Assembly: GCF_041146795.1 (NCBI RefSeq)
Contig: NC_135181.1
Location: forward strand, 42,257,559 to 42,321,558
DNA: 64,000 bases
Direction of reading: 5' to 3'
Source: Maylandia zebra
Lineage: Eukaryota; Chordata; Actinopteri; Cichliformes; Cichlidae
In this document: piece after piece, positions 1 through 11,799 of the stretch
Layout: each line of letters opens with the position of its first letter
Position numbering within the stretch: the stretch's first letter is position 1
Position numbers and translations under genes: made by a program
Notes under the pieces: generated by a model
Seen by the model: the letters and a program-made list of their open reading frames with translations, nothing else
The model's database searches: none
Told to the model about the DNA's origin: nothing

Positions 1-264
1 TTACATATCCAGTCATCCACCCATTCACACACACATTCACACACTGGTGATGGCAAGCTACATTGTAGCCACAGCCACCCTGGGGCGCACTGACAGAGGC
101 GAGGCTGCCGGACACTGGCGCCACCGGGCCCTCTGACCACCACCAGTAGGCAACGGGTGAAGTGTCTTGCCCAAGGACACAATGACCGAGACTGTCCAAG
201 CCGGGGCTCGAACCGGCAACCTTCCGATTACAAGGCAAACTCCCAACTCTTGAGCCACGATCAC
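1..264 (-). repeat. tRNA-derived SINE
   Basis: Read on the minus strand, a tRNA-like head starts near 258 with a pol III A-box-like stretch (TGGCTCAAGAGTTGG) and a B box (GGTTCGAGCCC) at about 205-215. A GC-rich body and a TGTGTGAATGGGTGGATGACTG-like tail follow towards position 1. This is the architecture of the abundant teleost tRNA-SINEs. It is not a working tRNA because no acceptor stem forms. It abuts the LTR that starts near 275, so it either sits inside that LTR or marks where the LTR is truncated. Confidence 0.7.
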
Positions 265-274
265 CCACAATTAA

Positions 275-573
275 TGATGTGTCAGTCTGTGTTCCTCCGT
301 GTCAGTCTGTGTAACTCCGTGTCAGTCTGTTACCCTGCGTTCCACGGTGTCCTGTTCCTCGTCTGCGTCTCTCTGCTATTCATCATCCATTGTCATATGC
401 TCCCAGGTCTGTTATTTTTAGTTCTCCCAGTTTAGGTGTCTTTAGTTATTTGTTATGCCCCACTGTTTGTTTGCCACTACACCTCTGTAAATAAAGCCAC
501 CAGTATCTCATCCACTGCCTGCATCTTGGGTCCTCCTTCTAAATCCACACGGCTCGCCTCGGCAGCCGTGACA
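275..573 (+). repeat. 5' LTR (partial)
   Basis: The sequence is nearly identical to the distal part of the 3' LTR. It contains a candidate poly(A) signal, AATAAA, near 490, followed by the R/U5-like stretch that ends in GCCGTGACA at 573. The internal region begins at 574. The upstream half present in the 3' LTR (3455-3767) is missing here. Confidence 0.7.
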
Positions 574-589
574 GTACGAACCGGCCACT

Positions 590-3431
590 ATGGACCCAGC
601 AGCATTCAACCCGCCCAAGGAGCTCCGGGAGGACATTGTTTACTCCGTGGACAAATTAATCAACGCGTGGCTGGAGCACGAGGGGAGAGAATTTCGCCAA
701 GCCGTGGCTAATCGGCTACAGCGCTTTGTTTCTGGTCTCCCCTGGCTGCTCAGCTCACTTCACCCGCTCGCACAGAATTTCATTCTGAATGGACTCCGTC
801 TTCACCCCCCGGCTGCTACCACCCACCCTGCAGCTCATGCTTCACTGCCCAGTCCGACAGAGGATGTTCTGCCCGGCCCGTTGACCCAGCCTTCGAGGGG
901 GAAACGGCGCTCACGCTGCCGACGCTCCTCGCCACAGTCGGACCTGGGGATTTCCGAGCAGCCAGCTGTGGTGAGTGGACAGGACAGTATTATTGGTCTG
1001 AACTGTGGGACCGTTTACTCAGGGGTGATGTTCTGTACGGCACAGGACAAAAACTGTTTATCGCCAGAAGCTCAGTTAGCCGCCCGGCCAGAAGCTCAGT
1101 TAGCCTCCCAGCCAGAAGCTCAGTTAGCCGCCCGGCCAGAAGCTCAGTTAGCCGCCCAGCCAGAAGCTCAGTTAGCCGCTCGGCCAGGAGCTCAGTAAGC
1201 CGCCCGGCCAGAAGCCCAGTCGCCACCTCCGCCACATTCAGCCTCACAATCCATAGCTCAATTACAGTCACAGCCAGACTTATTACAAACCCTGTTACAA
1301 TCCATGGCCCAGTCAGTAGCCCGGTTAGCAGAAGAATCATTAGCTTTATCCTCAGTGCAGCCTCCTGTTCAGCAGTCACCAGCCCTGCATCCTGTGTCAG
1401 TTGCTCCACCACCTGTTCAGCCATCACCTACTCCTCCTGTACAGCAAGCCATGTCAGTCCAACCCATAACGGACAGTTCAATAACTTCGTACTCTAAGCA
1501 GAGAGACAAACCCAAGAACAATGTCAACATTCCTCAAAGGCTGGCCAGTTCTGAGACTGAGATGCACTCCAGGGCCTCCCCAGAGGCTGGGTTTCAGCCC
1601 CCATCAGACTCTGGACCCCTGGAGTTTAAGAAGCCAGCTGAGGACTGCACCCAGCTGTCGCTGCCTGAGCAGGGTCAATGCTCTGCGCAGCTGCAGGCCG
1701 CTATGTGTTTGCCAGAGGCCCGTGTGCCTGCTGGTCCTGTTGCGTTCCTGCCAGAGGCCCGTGTGCCTGCTGGTTCTGTTGCGTTCCTGCCAGAGGCCCG
1801 TGTGCCTGCTGGTTCTGTTGCGTTCCTGCCAGAGGCCCGTGTGCCTGCTGGTTCGGTTGCGTTCCTGCAAGAGGCCCGTGTGCCTGCTGGTTCTGTTGCG
1901 TTCCTGCCAGAGGCCCGTGTGCCTGCTGGTTCTGTTGCGTTCCTGCCAGAGGTCTCCGCACCTGCTGGTTCTGTTCTGTGTGTGCCAGGGGCTCCAGTGC
2001 CCACTGGTTCTGAGACTGTTTTTGCTGGGGGGCCCGAGGAGCCCGTCCAGCCTTCTGCCTCGTCAGCTGGGGGGCCCGAGGAGCCCGTCCAGCCATCAGC
2101 TGCAGTCTCATCACCAGCTGCAGTCTCATCACCAGCTGCAGTCTCATCACCCTCGCCTGCTGCAGCTTCATCACCCTTGCCTGCTGCAGCTTCACCACCC
2201 TCGCCTGCTGCAGCTTCATCACCCTCGCCTGCTGCAGCTTCATCACCCTCGCCTGCTGCAGCTTCATCATCCTCGCTTGCTGCGGCCTCAGAGTCTTCGG
2301 CCTCGCCTGGTCCGGTTCCAGCATCCTCATCAGCATCGCCTGGTCTGGCCTCTGCTTCAGCATCGCCTGGTCCAGCCACTGCTTCATCCTCGCCTGGTCC
2401 GGCTCCAGCATCCTCATCAGCTTCGCCTGGTCCGGCTCCAGCATCCTCATCAGCTGCTTCGCCTGGTCCGGCTTCCGCTTCAGCATCCTCATCAGCTGCT
2501 TCGCCTGGTCCGGCCTCCGCTTCAGCATCCTCATCAGCTGCTTCGCCTGGTCCGGCCTCCGCTTCAGCATCCTCATCAGCTGCTTCGCCTGGTCCGGCCT
2601 CCGCTTCAGCATCTGCTTCAGCCTCTTCGCCTGGTCCGGCCTCCGCTTCTGCTTCAGCCTCTTCGCCTGGTCCAGCCTCCCCTTCTGCTTCAGCCTCGTC
2701 TGGTCCAGCCTCCGCATCCTCATCATCCTCGTCTGGTCAAGCCTCCGTGTCTTCATCCTCATCAGCGTCGCCTGGTCCAACTTCAGCTTCAGCATCAGCA
2801 TCGCCTGGTCCAGCTTCCGCTTCAGCGTCCTCATCAGCTTCGTCTGGTCCAGCCTCCGCTTCCGCCCCGTCTGGTCCAGCCTCCGCTTCGCCTGGGGCTG
2901 CAGGGGCCACGCAGCCTTCAGGTCCCCTACTACCACCTCCACATCGTCGGTCATCTGCCAGGCCGCTTGTTGGGCATCTCCGCCACTGTGGACGCCCTCC
3001 TGAACGTCGCCACTGCCTTCCGCGTGGCCGGCCTCCGGACTTGTTTCCACGCCGCCGTTGCCCTCCGCACAGTCAGCCCCCAGAACTGTTTCCACGCCGC
3101 CGTTGCCGTCCGCACGGTCGGCCCCCAGAACTGTTTCCACGCCGCCGTTGCCGTCCGCACGGTCGGCCCCCAGAACTGTTTCCACGCCGCCGTTGCCGTC
3201 CGCATGGTCGGCCCCCAGAACTGTTTCCACGCCACTGCCTACTGCATGGCCGGCATCCGGACCTGCTCCGTTGCCATTCGCATGGTTGGCCTCCTGAACT
3301 TGACCATCTGGGCCTTTTTGGACTCTGTCCCTCCGTCCTGGGCCCCCTCCGCCCACCCTGGTCGGGTTGTTTTCTGTTTTGTTTTGGTCCGTTTTTTCAT
3401 TTCTGCTGGGCTGTCTGGTGCCAGCCCTTGA
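590..3431 (+). pseudogene. Gag-like low-complexity ORF of the LTR element, one premature stop
   Basis: An ATG at 590, 17 bp inside the 5' LTR, opens a frame that runs to TAA at 1196-1198. The same frame continues from there to about 3490, so a single stop interrupts one reading frame of roughly 960 codons. That stop falls inside a 24-bp tandem repeat whose other units have TTA at the same place, so a single base change explains it. The first 80 residues look globular (start MDPAAFNPPKELREDI). The rest is repeats: 24-bp PEAQLAA units (about 1062-1225), 39-bp PEARVPAGSVAFL units (about 1706-1960), Ser/Ala/Pro-rich units (about 2150-2900), and 45-bp Arg/Pro/His units (about 3045-3232). I cannot assign a known Gag fold. 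The end is uncertain because a neighbouring frame stops at 3431, right at the purine tract. Confidence 0.55.
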
Positions 3432-3454
3432 GGGGGGGGGGGGGGGGGGGGTAC
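3431..3454 (+). other. Polypurine tract (20 consecutive G) of the LTR element
   Basis: A3431 is followed by 20 Gs (3432-3451), then TAC, then the TG that opens the 3' LTR at 3455. The position matches a plus-strand primer site of an LTR retroelement. The run could form a G-quadruplex. Confidence 0.65.
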
Positions 3455-3767
3455 TGTCATGGTCCTGGGTCGGTGACCCAGCGCTTTTAGTTTGTTATCA
3501 TTTTCTAGATGATTGTTTAAGTTCTGTGTTATTTTCGATCTGCCTCTGAGTCTGCGTCTGTATCTGTCTGTCTATGGTGTCTCCCCATCTGTTTGTGAAT
3601 CTGTCTGTTTAGTTCAATGTCTTGTCTGGTTCCATGTATCTGAGTTTCCTGTTTTATTGTGAAGGTCCGTGTCATATGTGAGTGTGATCAGTTTACGTTT
3701 CCCCTGTCCCGTCAGCCCAGATTCCTCCCAGCTGTGTTGCCCTCCTGTCTCTCATCCCCTGATTACT

Positions 3768-6484
3768 GAATCAGAATCAGAATCAGAATCAGAATGGGGT
3801 TTATTGCCAAATGTTGAGCAGGTTTACAACATTAGGAAATTGCTGCGGTGCTTCAGTGCAAATATAGTGTCATAAATAGCACTTAAATAGACATGGAAAA
3901 AAATAAAATTAGGGATAAGAATTAAAAGTGCTACGTGGAAAGATATGTGCATGAGATATACATGAGATATATACATGAGAATAAGAATTAAGAGTGCTAC
4001 ATTGAAAGATATATACATGAGTGCAGGTGGTGATCAGTGCCAAACATGGAATGATGCAGTGACACAGCGTAGGGTCATGTGTTAGTGGCGGGTACAGTCA
4101 TATGGTTATTGTTCATGTGTCCAACAGCAGAGGGGAAGAAACTGTTCTTATGGCGAGAGGTTCTGGTGCGAATGGACCGGAGCCTCCTGCCTGAGGGGAG
4201 CAGGTCAAACAGACTGTGTCCAGGGTGAGAAGGGTCAGCTGAGATCCGAGCTGCACGCCGCAATGTCCTGGAGGTGTACAGGTCCTGCAAAGATGGGAGT
4301 CTGCAGCCAATCACCTTCTCAGCAGAGCGCACAACACGCTGCAGTCTCTGTTTGTCCCTGATAGTGGCTCCAGCGTACCACACGGTGATGGAGGAGGTGA
4401 GGATGGACTCGATGATTGCAGTGTAGAATTGCATCATCGTCCGTGTTGGCAGGTTGAATTTCTTCAGCTGCCTCAGGAAGTACATCCTCTGCTGGGCTTT
4501 CTTGATGACGGAGGTGATGGTGGGCTCCCACTTCAGGTCCTGGGTGATGGTGGTACCCAGGAAGCGGAATGAGTCCACAGAGGTGATGGGGGTGTCAGTC
4601 AGGATGATGGGGGGGAGTGGGGCTGTGTGCTTCCTGAAGTCCACAATAATCTCCACTGTCTTCTGGGCATTCAGCACCAGGTTGTTGTGGCTGCACCAGG
4701 ACACCAGACGTTCAACCTCCCTCCTGTAGGCAGACTCATCCCCGTCCGAGATGAGTCCAATAACGGTGGTGTCATCTGCAAACTTGATTAGCTTGACAGA
4801 CTGGTGGGTGGAGGTGCAGCAGTTGGTGTACAGGGAGAAGAGCAGAGGAGAAAGAACACAGCCCTGAGGGGAGCCGGTGCTGATGGTCCGGGAGTCCGAG
4901 ACATTCTTTCCCAGCCTCACATGCTGCTTCCTGTCCGTCAGGAAGTCAGTGATCCACCGGCAGATGGGATCAGGCACATTCATCTGGGAAAGCTTGTCTC
5001 GGAGATGGTCTGGAAGGATGGTGTTGAAGGCAGAGCTGAAGTCCACAAACAGGATCCCGGCGTAGGTTCCTGGGGAGTCCAGATGCTGCAGGATGAAGTG
5101 TAGGGCCATGTTGATGGCGTCGTCTACAGACCTGTTGGCTCTATATGCAAACTGCAGGGGGTCCAGGAGGGGGGCCGTGAGGGTCCTGAGATGGGAGAGA
5201 ACTAGGCGCTCAAAAGACTTCATGACCACAGATGTCAGAGCCACGGGTCTGTAGTCATTTAGTCCAGTGATCCTAGGTTTCTTGGGGACAGGGATTATGG
5301 TGGAGGACTTGAAGCAGGCAGGCACATGAAATGCCTGCAGTGAGGAGTTGAAAATGCCAGAAAACACTGGGGCCAGCTCGTTTGCACAGTGTCTGAGGGT
5401 GGCAGGAGACACACCGTCTGGGCCGGGAGCTTTCCGAGCATTCAGGTTCTTAAACTGCTTCCTCACATCTGCTTCATGCATATGAAGAGTTGTGGTGGGA
5501 GGAGGTGGTGTGAAATCCTCTTTTGTGTGGGGTGAGGAGGGGGGTGTTGTAGGTGAACGGTTTGAAGGTGGTGATGGCTCTATGGAGGGGGGAGAGGTGG
5601 GGGAATTAGTGTCCAAAGTGTCTCTATTGTTGGGGCCGTTGGAGGTGTGAAGGCTGCCTGATGGCTCGTCAAAACGGCAGTAGAAGTCGTTAAGGGTGTT
5701 GGCTAAGAGCAAGTCATCAGTGGAGTGGGGGGTTTTAGGCTTGTAGTTTGTGATATTCCTAAAACCTTTCCACACAGAGGCCGAGTCATTCTCTGAGATC
5801 TGCTGCTGCATCTTCTCAGAGTGCTGATGTTTAGCAATGTCCACTTCTTTAGTGAACCTGTACTTGGCCTCTCTGTAGCAGTCCCTGTCTCCGCTTCTGA
5901 ACGCCTTTCTCTTTTCCAGCCACAGCTTTTTGAGTTTAGGAGTAAACCAGGGTTTGTCATTGTTATAACTCACCCTGGTGCGTGATGGCACAATGCTGTC
6001 CTCACAGAAGTGGATATAGGAGGTGACAGTGTCCGTAAACTCGTCCAAGCTGTTAGAAGCAGCCTTCAATGTGTCCCAGTCTGTGGTCTCCAAACACGTG
6101 CGAAGCTCCTCCACAGCCTCGTTGCTCCACAGTTTTTTAGTCCTCACGACAGGTTTGGAGAGCTTCAGCCTCTGTCTGTACGCGGGGATTAGGTGGATCA
6201 TGACGTGGTCAGAAAGTCCGAGTGAAGCGCGGGGCACCGAGCGATAGGCCCCGCTGATCGTGCTGTAACAGTGGTCTAATGTCCTCTCCTCTCTGGTCGG
6301 GCATTTAATATACTGCTTATATTTTGGAAGCTCATGGCTCAGATTGGCTTTGTTAAAGTCCCCAAGAGCAATGATGAGAGAGTCCGGGAATGTCCGCTCC
6401 GTGTGGAGAATCTGCTCCGCGAGTGCGCACTGAGCTGCCTGCGCATCTGCGTCTGGCGGGATGTAAACAGCGGCCAGGATGGTG
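3768..6484 (-). mobile_element. Rex1/Babar-like non-LTR retrotransposon, 5'-truncated
   Basis: The 3' end lies at the low coordinate, with a short hexamer tail (repeated TTCTGA on the minus strand, about 3768-3796). The 5' end is cut inside the endonuclease coding region at about 6480, where LTR sequence resumes. The insertion lies inside the 3' LTR and is therefore younger than that LTR. Assignment to Rex1/Babar (CR1-L2 group) comes from the recalled look of the C-terminal region and is less certain than the LINE call. Confidence 0.75.
4075..6480 (-). pseudogene. LINE ORF2 fragment: endonuclease C-terminus and reverse transcriptase
   Basis: The frame is open on the minus strand from the truncation point at about 6480 to a stop at 4075. 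The first ATG is at 6237, but homologous reading starts upstream of it. The end of an apurinic endonuclease domain is visible (AVYIPP, GDFN, then SDH), followed by a full reverse transcriptase with SPQGCVLSPLLF and the catalytic FADD box near 4770, then the thumb and a C-terminal region rich in basic residues. I see no internal frameshift. Loss of the N-terminal endonuclease half by 5' truncation makes this copy non-autonomous. The intact RT frame suggests a fairly recent insertion. Confidence 0.8.
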
Positions 6485-6818
6485 TGTGTATTTAAGCCCT
6501 GTGTGTTCTCCTGCCTGTTGCCGGTTCGTCTGTGTTCCTCCGTGTCAGTCTGTGTTCCTCCGTGTCAGTCTGTGTAACTCCGTGTCAGTCTGTTACCCTG
6601 TGTTCCACGGTGTCCTGTTCCTCGTCTGCGTCTCTCTGCTATTCATCATCCGTTGTCATATGCTCCCAGGTCTGTTATTTTTAGTTCTCCCAGTTTAGGT
6701 GTCTTTAGTTATTTGTTATGCCCCACTGTTTGTTTGCCACTACACCTCTGTAAATAAAGCCACCGGTATCTCATCGACTGCCTGCATCTTGGGTCCTCCT
6801 TCTAAATCCACACGGCTC

Positions 6819-7598
6819 TGTCATGGTCTACGGTGGGTGGCTGGAGTTTCCATTAGGCTCCTGAACTGACCTGGGATCCGCCCCTGGGCAGGGCCAACTC
6901 CAGCTCCTGCACACCTGGAGCCTATTGCAGGCTATCAAGCCAGAGGGATTTAAACCACACATCGATGTTCACTCACTGCCAGTTCGTCATCAACCCATGT
7001 TGGTAACAGGTCTTGTGTTTCAAGTTCTCGCTGTGCTTCATCTTACTAACTAAGACTCTTTTGTGCTACAGTCGCTGTACCCACCCTGGCTCACTCCACC
7101 TCCGGACTCGGAATACCTAGTGATCATTTTGGAAATCCCTCTGTGCCTCACCTGCCTGCCCTCCTGCCATCACACTCCATCTGGAGCCCCGGATCTCAGG
7201 TCAGCCTTTCCACGCCACTCAGCCTCCCCTGGATCTTCATCATCCCCCTCTCAAACACTCCAGGTCCCTAACTGCAAAGTAAGAATTGCTGCTCTTATAC
7301 TGGCCACTTCTGAGCTGCCTTCACTACCTGCCTAACTTCTATATCCTCTCCCCTCAGTGTGACTGTTCCCCACTCAGCTCCGTTCCACTTCTCAGGCCTC
7401 GTTCCCTCGCCCTAGCCACGTTCCCCTGGGCACGCCACACCAAGGCTCCACGTCTCGTCATTTTCTGTCTTTGCCACGTTTCCCTTTTTTTTGTTCCCCT
7501 TGCACTTAACCGTAATAAACTATTAAATCATCTACCGTCTCCGCTCTGGGTTCCTGCACCTGGGTCCTATTCAGTACCGGCCATCCGTCGCCGTGACA
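6819..7598 (+). mobile_element. Solo LTR with 5-bp target-site duplication
   Basis: This 780-bp block opens TGTCATGGTC and closes GCCGTGACA. It is flanked on both sides by GGCTC (6814-6818 and 7599-7603). Removing it with one GGCTC copy rejoins the surrounding LTR exactly as in the 5' copy (CACACGGCTCGCCTCGG at 551-567). No internal region remains, which is the product of recombination between two LTRs. A poly(A)-like AATAAA lies near 7513. Its termini resemble those of the host LTR, so the two elements are probably related. Confidence 0.85.
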
Positions 7599-7621
7599 GG
7601 CTCGCCTCGGCAGCCGTGACA

Positions 7622-8519
7622 AGGAGTCCTGATAGGGACTAGAAAGAGAGAGCAGATTTCTCCTGTTTTGGCTTCCCTTCACTGGCTTCCTGTTAAATCC
7701 AGAATTGAATTCAAAATCCTGCTCCTCACATACAAGGTCTTAACTCATTCACTGCCAGCCATTGGCAGTGAATGAGTTAAACCCATTGACTCATGCACTG
7801 CAATTGACGGCTATAGACGTCAATGGCAGTGAATGAGTTAAATAATCAAGCCCCATCTTATCTTAATGACCCTGTAGTACCATATCACCCTATTAGAGCA
7901 CTTCGCTCTCGCTCTGCAGGCCTACTTGTTGTTCCTAGAGTATTTAAAAGTAGAATGGGAGGCAGAGCCTTCAGTTTTCAGGCCCCTCTTCTGTGGAACC
8001 AGCTTCCAGTTTGGATTCAGGAGACAGACACTATCTCTACTTTCAAGATTAGGCTTCAAACTTTCCTTTTTGCTAAAGCATATAGTTAGGGCTGGACCAG
8101 GTGACCCTGAATCCTCCCTTAGTTATGCTGCAATAGACGTAGGCTGCCGGGGATTCCCATGATGCATTGAGTTTTTCCTTTCCAGTCACCTTTCTCACTC
8201 ACTATGTATTAACAGACCTCTCTGCATTGAATCATATCTGTTATTAACCTCTGTCTCTCTTCCACAGCATGTCTTTTATCCTGTCTTCCTTCTCTCACCC
8301 CAACCGGTCGCAGCAGATGGCCGCCCCTCCCTGAGCCTGGTTCTGCCGGAGGTTTCTTCCTGTTAAAAGGGAGTTTTTCCTTCCCACTGTTGCCAAAGTG
8401 CTTGCTCATAGGGGGTCATATGATTGTTGGGTTTTTCTCTGTATCTATGAAGCGCCTTGAGGCAACTTATGTTGTGATTTGGCGCTATATAAATAAAATT
8501 GAATTGAATTGAATTGAAT
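7622..8519 (+). mobile_element. L2-type LINE 3' fragment
   Basis: The block encodes the end of an L2 ORF2, with [16 protein letters not shown] followed after the small MITE by APSYLNDPVVPYHPIRALRS and GRAFSFQAPLLWNQLP. The long fish L2 3' UTR follows and ends in a (TTGAA)n tail at about 8500-8519. The 5' part is absent because the LTR element abuts at 7621. A 94-bp MITE interrupts it at 7744-7837. Confidence 0.8.
7744..7837. mobile_element. 94-bp TTAA-flanked palindromic MITE (piggyBac-like)
   Basis: The block is flanked by TTAA at 7740-7743 and 7838-7841. Both ends are inverted copies of CTCATTCACTGCCA. Its first half is itself a near-perfect palindrome (7740-7780). Removing one TTAA plus the element restores the L2 reading (YKVLNNQAPSY), which proves insertion into the LINE. 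TTAA duplication is the piggyBac hallmark, but there is no coding capacity. Confidence 0.8.
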
Positions 8520-8685
8520 GTGGTTAGATGTTCCAAAGCAATAATTTAAGCCACTGAAACTGTATCTATAATAAAATGTTTATTTTTCAAACGATTGATC
8601 GTGGTGATTGATTCTGACATCAGATGAATATTTAAATGATCCTCGGACTCGGCCCCATCAATCAGTTTAAACCATATCACTGACA

Positions 8686-9764
<1,079 letters not shown>

Positions 9765-9920
9765 CTGCAACCACAGAAGAAAAAGGAAGAGAAGGAACAG
9801 CATATAGAAGAGGTACCAGTACTACAGACTGTACTTCAAATATGCCACAGTAAAATTATTTTAGGATTAGTGTAGTAATATTGCAGAAATGCTGTATGCA
9901 GTCGTTCTGTGTAGGCTCAC

Positions 9921-10080
9921 CACTGCTCTGTGTGAAAATGGACGTCTCAGGCTCCGCCCCCTGGCATTCCCTATTGAACTGCTGTTTCTAAATCCCGCCC
10001 CACACTCTCCCATTCACTGGTGAGGAGAACACTCCACTCCCTGTTCCCGCCTCCTCCCTCACAAACGGCTGAGGTCAAAG
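9921..10080 (-). other. Candidate ebpl leader exon
   Basis: On the minus strand a donor-like GTGAGC follows position 9921 and pairs with the acceptor just before the ebpl ATG at 9764. The exon is GC-rich, unlike its flanks, as expected of a promoter-proximal exon. It holds an ATG at 10013 in frame with ebpl. The upstream end and transcription start are not visible. Positions 10081-10255 show no other feature. Confidence 0.4.
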
Positions 10081-10361
10081 GTCAGCAGCAGATGAACATC
10101 ATGTTTATCTGAAGCTAAACGTTAACATTCATTCTGACCACAGAAGAAGAAAATGAGGAGCTCAGTGTTTAAAACAAGCAAACAAACAAACAGGGGAATA
10201 AAACCCAAATCTCATTAAAAAAATACAAACAGTACTTCAGCAGTTCTTTGGTACATCCAATTCAATTTTATTGATATAGCGCCAAATCACAACAACAGTC
10301 GCCTCAAGGCGCTTTATATTGTACAGTAGATAAAAGCCCAACAATCATATGAACCCCTATG

Positions 10362-10629
10362 TGCAGCGGTGGGGTTTTTTCTGTTCTCAAACTGATCTCC
10401 CTGTTGGAGCGCAGTCTGGGGGGAGTTCTTTTTTTCCTCATTGTCTTTCCTGATGTTTTGTATTTTCAATTGTTCGGTTCTGGGTCGCTGTTCGTGTGGC
10501 TGACCTGCCAGCTACGTAGCCTGACCTGTCTCCCCAATATGATGTTTGTATATTGTATGTACGGTCGGCAAGGTCAGTATCTCAATTGCCCCTCGGGGAT
10601 AAATAAAGTCTTCTGAATCTGAATCTGAA
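10362..10629 (+). mobile_element. Short LINE 3' end with TCTGAA tail, nested in L2
   Basis: The block interrupts the L2 tail. It ends GGGGATAAATAAAGTC followed by a short TCTGAA repeat, typical of a 5'-truncated non-LTR insertion. The L2 sequence on the two sides rejoins (CCCCTATG ... GAGCAAGC). The family is not identified. Confidence 0.6.
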
Positions 10630-10842
10630 TGAGCAAGCACTTTGGCAACAGTGGGAAGGAAAAACTCCCTTTTAACAGGAAGAAACCTCCGGCAGAACCA
10701 GGCTCAGGGAGGGGCGGGGCCATCTGCTGTGATTGGTTGGGTTGAGAGAAGGAAAACAGAATAAAGACATGCTGTGGAAGAGAGACAGAGATTAATAACA
10801 AATATGATTCAATGCAGAGAGATCTATTAACAGACCTTCCCA

Positions 10843-11340
10843 AAGTGTGGGGCCCGCCCCCTAGGGGGGGCACAGAGCCATTGCAGGGGGAGCGCGGTAT
10901 GAAAAGGGAAAAAAACACAAAGAACGCTTGGACACTACTAGCACGGTGTGCCCACACAAACGCAAAGCAGGAGATGAAGCACCGCTGACTATGTTTCCAA
11001 ACCAACTTCATTCTAAGCCAAAGACTAGAAAATATGGTGAAGCAAATCTTCCCTTTGTTTCACCTGCACAAGTGCCGAGGTAGGTCTCTGTGACAGAATT
11101 AGTTTCCCCTGCGTTGGGAGCAGCGCTGGGCTCTCCAAATCACGGACAAACAGTATCCCACATTCTTGATTTTTAGTTCACAAACACTTGTTGTAATGAC
11201 TAACTACTCCTGACATTTTGGAGATGTTAGCTCTTTATACAGTAAAGTTACAGTGGGATACAAATAACATCAGGCTGATCCTGCCACAATTTGCCTGGTT
11301 CAAATCACTGACAAACAGTATCCCATCGTTGATTATGTTT
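10843..11340. mobile_element. Degenerate hAT-like fragment
   Basis: The stretch begins near AAAGTGTGGGGCCCGCC and holds broken pieces reminiscent of the N-terminus of a ZBED-type hAT transposase (about 10990-11090, stops present). Termini and target duplication are not resolved. Confidence 0.4.
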
Positions 11341-11799
11341 TTAAACCCATTTTGCACAGAGAGGCATTTTTTGAAAAATGTAAAGTAATAATGTAAACAG
11401 AATTGGTCCTAGAACTGAACCCTGTGGAACTCCATAATTGGCCTTAGTGTGTGAAGAGGACTCTTCATTTACATGCACAAACTGGAGTCTATTAGATAGA
11501 TGTGATACAAACCACTGCAGCACAGTACCTGTAATACCTACAGCATGTTCTAATCGCTCTAATAGGATATTAAAAAAAATCCAAGATGGCGGCAGTCAAT
11601 TGTTGTCTGCCGCCATGAAGAGGAGGTAGACTTCCACCGTAACCTCCGTGCGGATCTGTGATATTTTGCTCGGCTAAAAGTTATCAAGGCTGACGAAAGC
11701 TTGGTTTTGCATTTGCTGGATATTGATCTGAAAACTCTTTTCTTGCTGTGTCACGACTGACTTTTTAGCTAACGTAAGCTAAAGTGGCAGTGTCTGTTT

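Larger units (their letters stand above)
275..7621 (+). mobile_element. Non-autonomous (pol-less) LTR retrotransposon with two nested insertions
   Basis: Two LTR copies flank an internal region of about 2.9 kb. The 275-573 copy matches 6527-6818 plus 7599-7621, differing by only a few bases, and both end in GCCGTGACA. The internal part encodes one long low-complexity reading frame. I see no protease, reverse transcriptase, RNase H or integrase motif, so mobility would depend on another element. The 3' LTR starts TGTCATGG at 3455, just after a 20-G purine tract. It was later split by a Rex1-like LINE (about 3768-6484) and a solo LTR (6819-7598). The right edge abuts an L2 fragment. The 5' LTR is truncated or interrupted by the SINE at 1-264. 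Confidence 0.75.
3455..7621 (+). repeat. 3' LTR, split by two later insertions
   Basis: LTR sequence occupies 3455-3767, about 6485-6818 and 7599-7621. The piece after the LINE opens with a TATA-like TATTTAAG and matches the 5' LTR from 6527 on. The gaps are filled by a Rex1-like LINE and by a solo LTR with a perfect 5-bp target duplication. Joined conceptually, the LTR runs from TGTCATGG to CCGTGACA, the TG...CA ends expected of an LTR. Confidence 0.7.
10256..11572 (-). mobile_element. L2-type LINE fragments (minus), interrupted
   Basis: The minus-strand L2 3' tail lies at 10256-10361 and continues at 10630-10840, split by a small LINE tail. A short RT piece with [15 protein letters not shown] is encoded at about 11385-11572. 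hAT-derived sequence lies between. The RT piece is cut at 11572 by the plus-strand L2 element. Its sequence closely matches the same region of the L2 at 24240-24460. Confidence 0.7.

Noticed and set aside
1706-1960. Regular 39-bp repeats looked like a CRISPR array
   Set aside because: The units are contiguous without spacers, keep one reading frame, and lie in a eukaryotic retroelement ORF.
1521-3431. Long overlapping ORFs on both strands over the repeat protein (636, 551 and 234 codons)
   Set aside because: They are frame shadows of GC-rich codon repeats that contain few stops in any frame. Only the frame from the ATG at 590 fits the element's layout.
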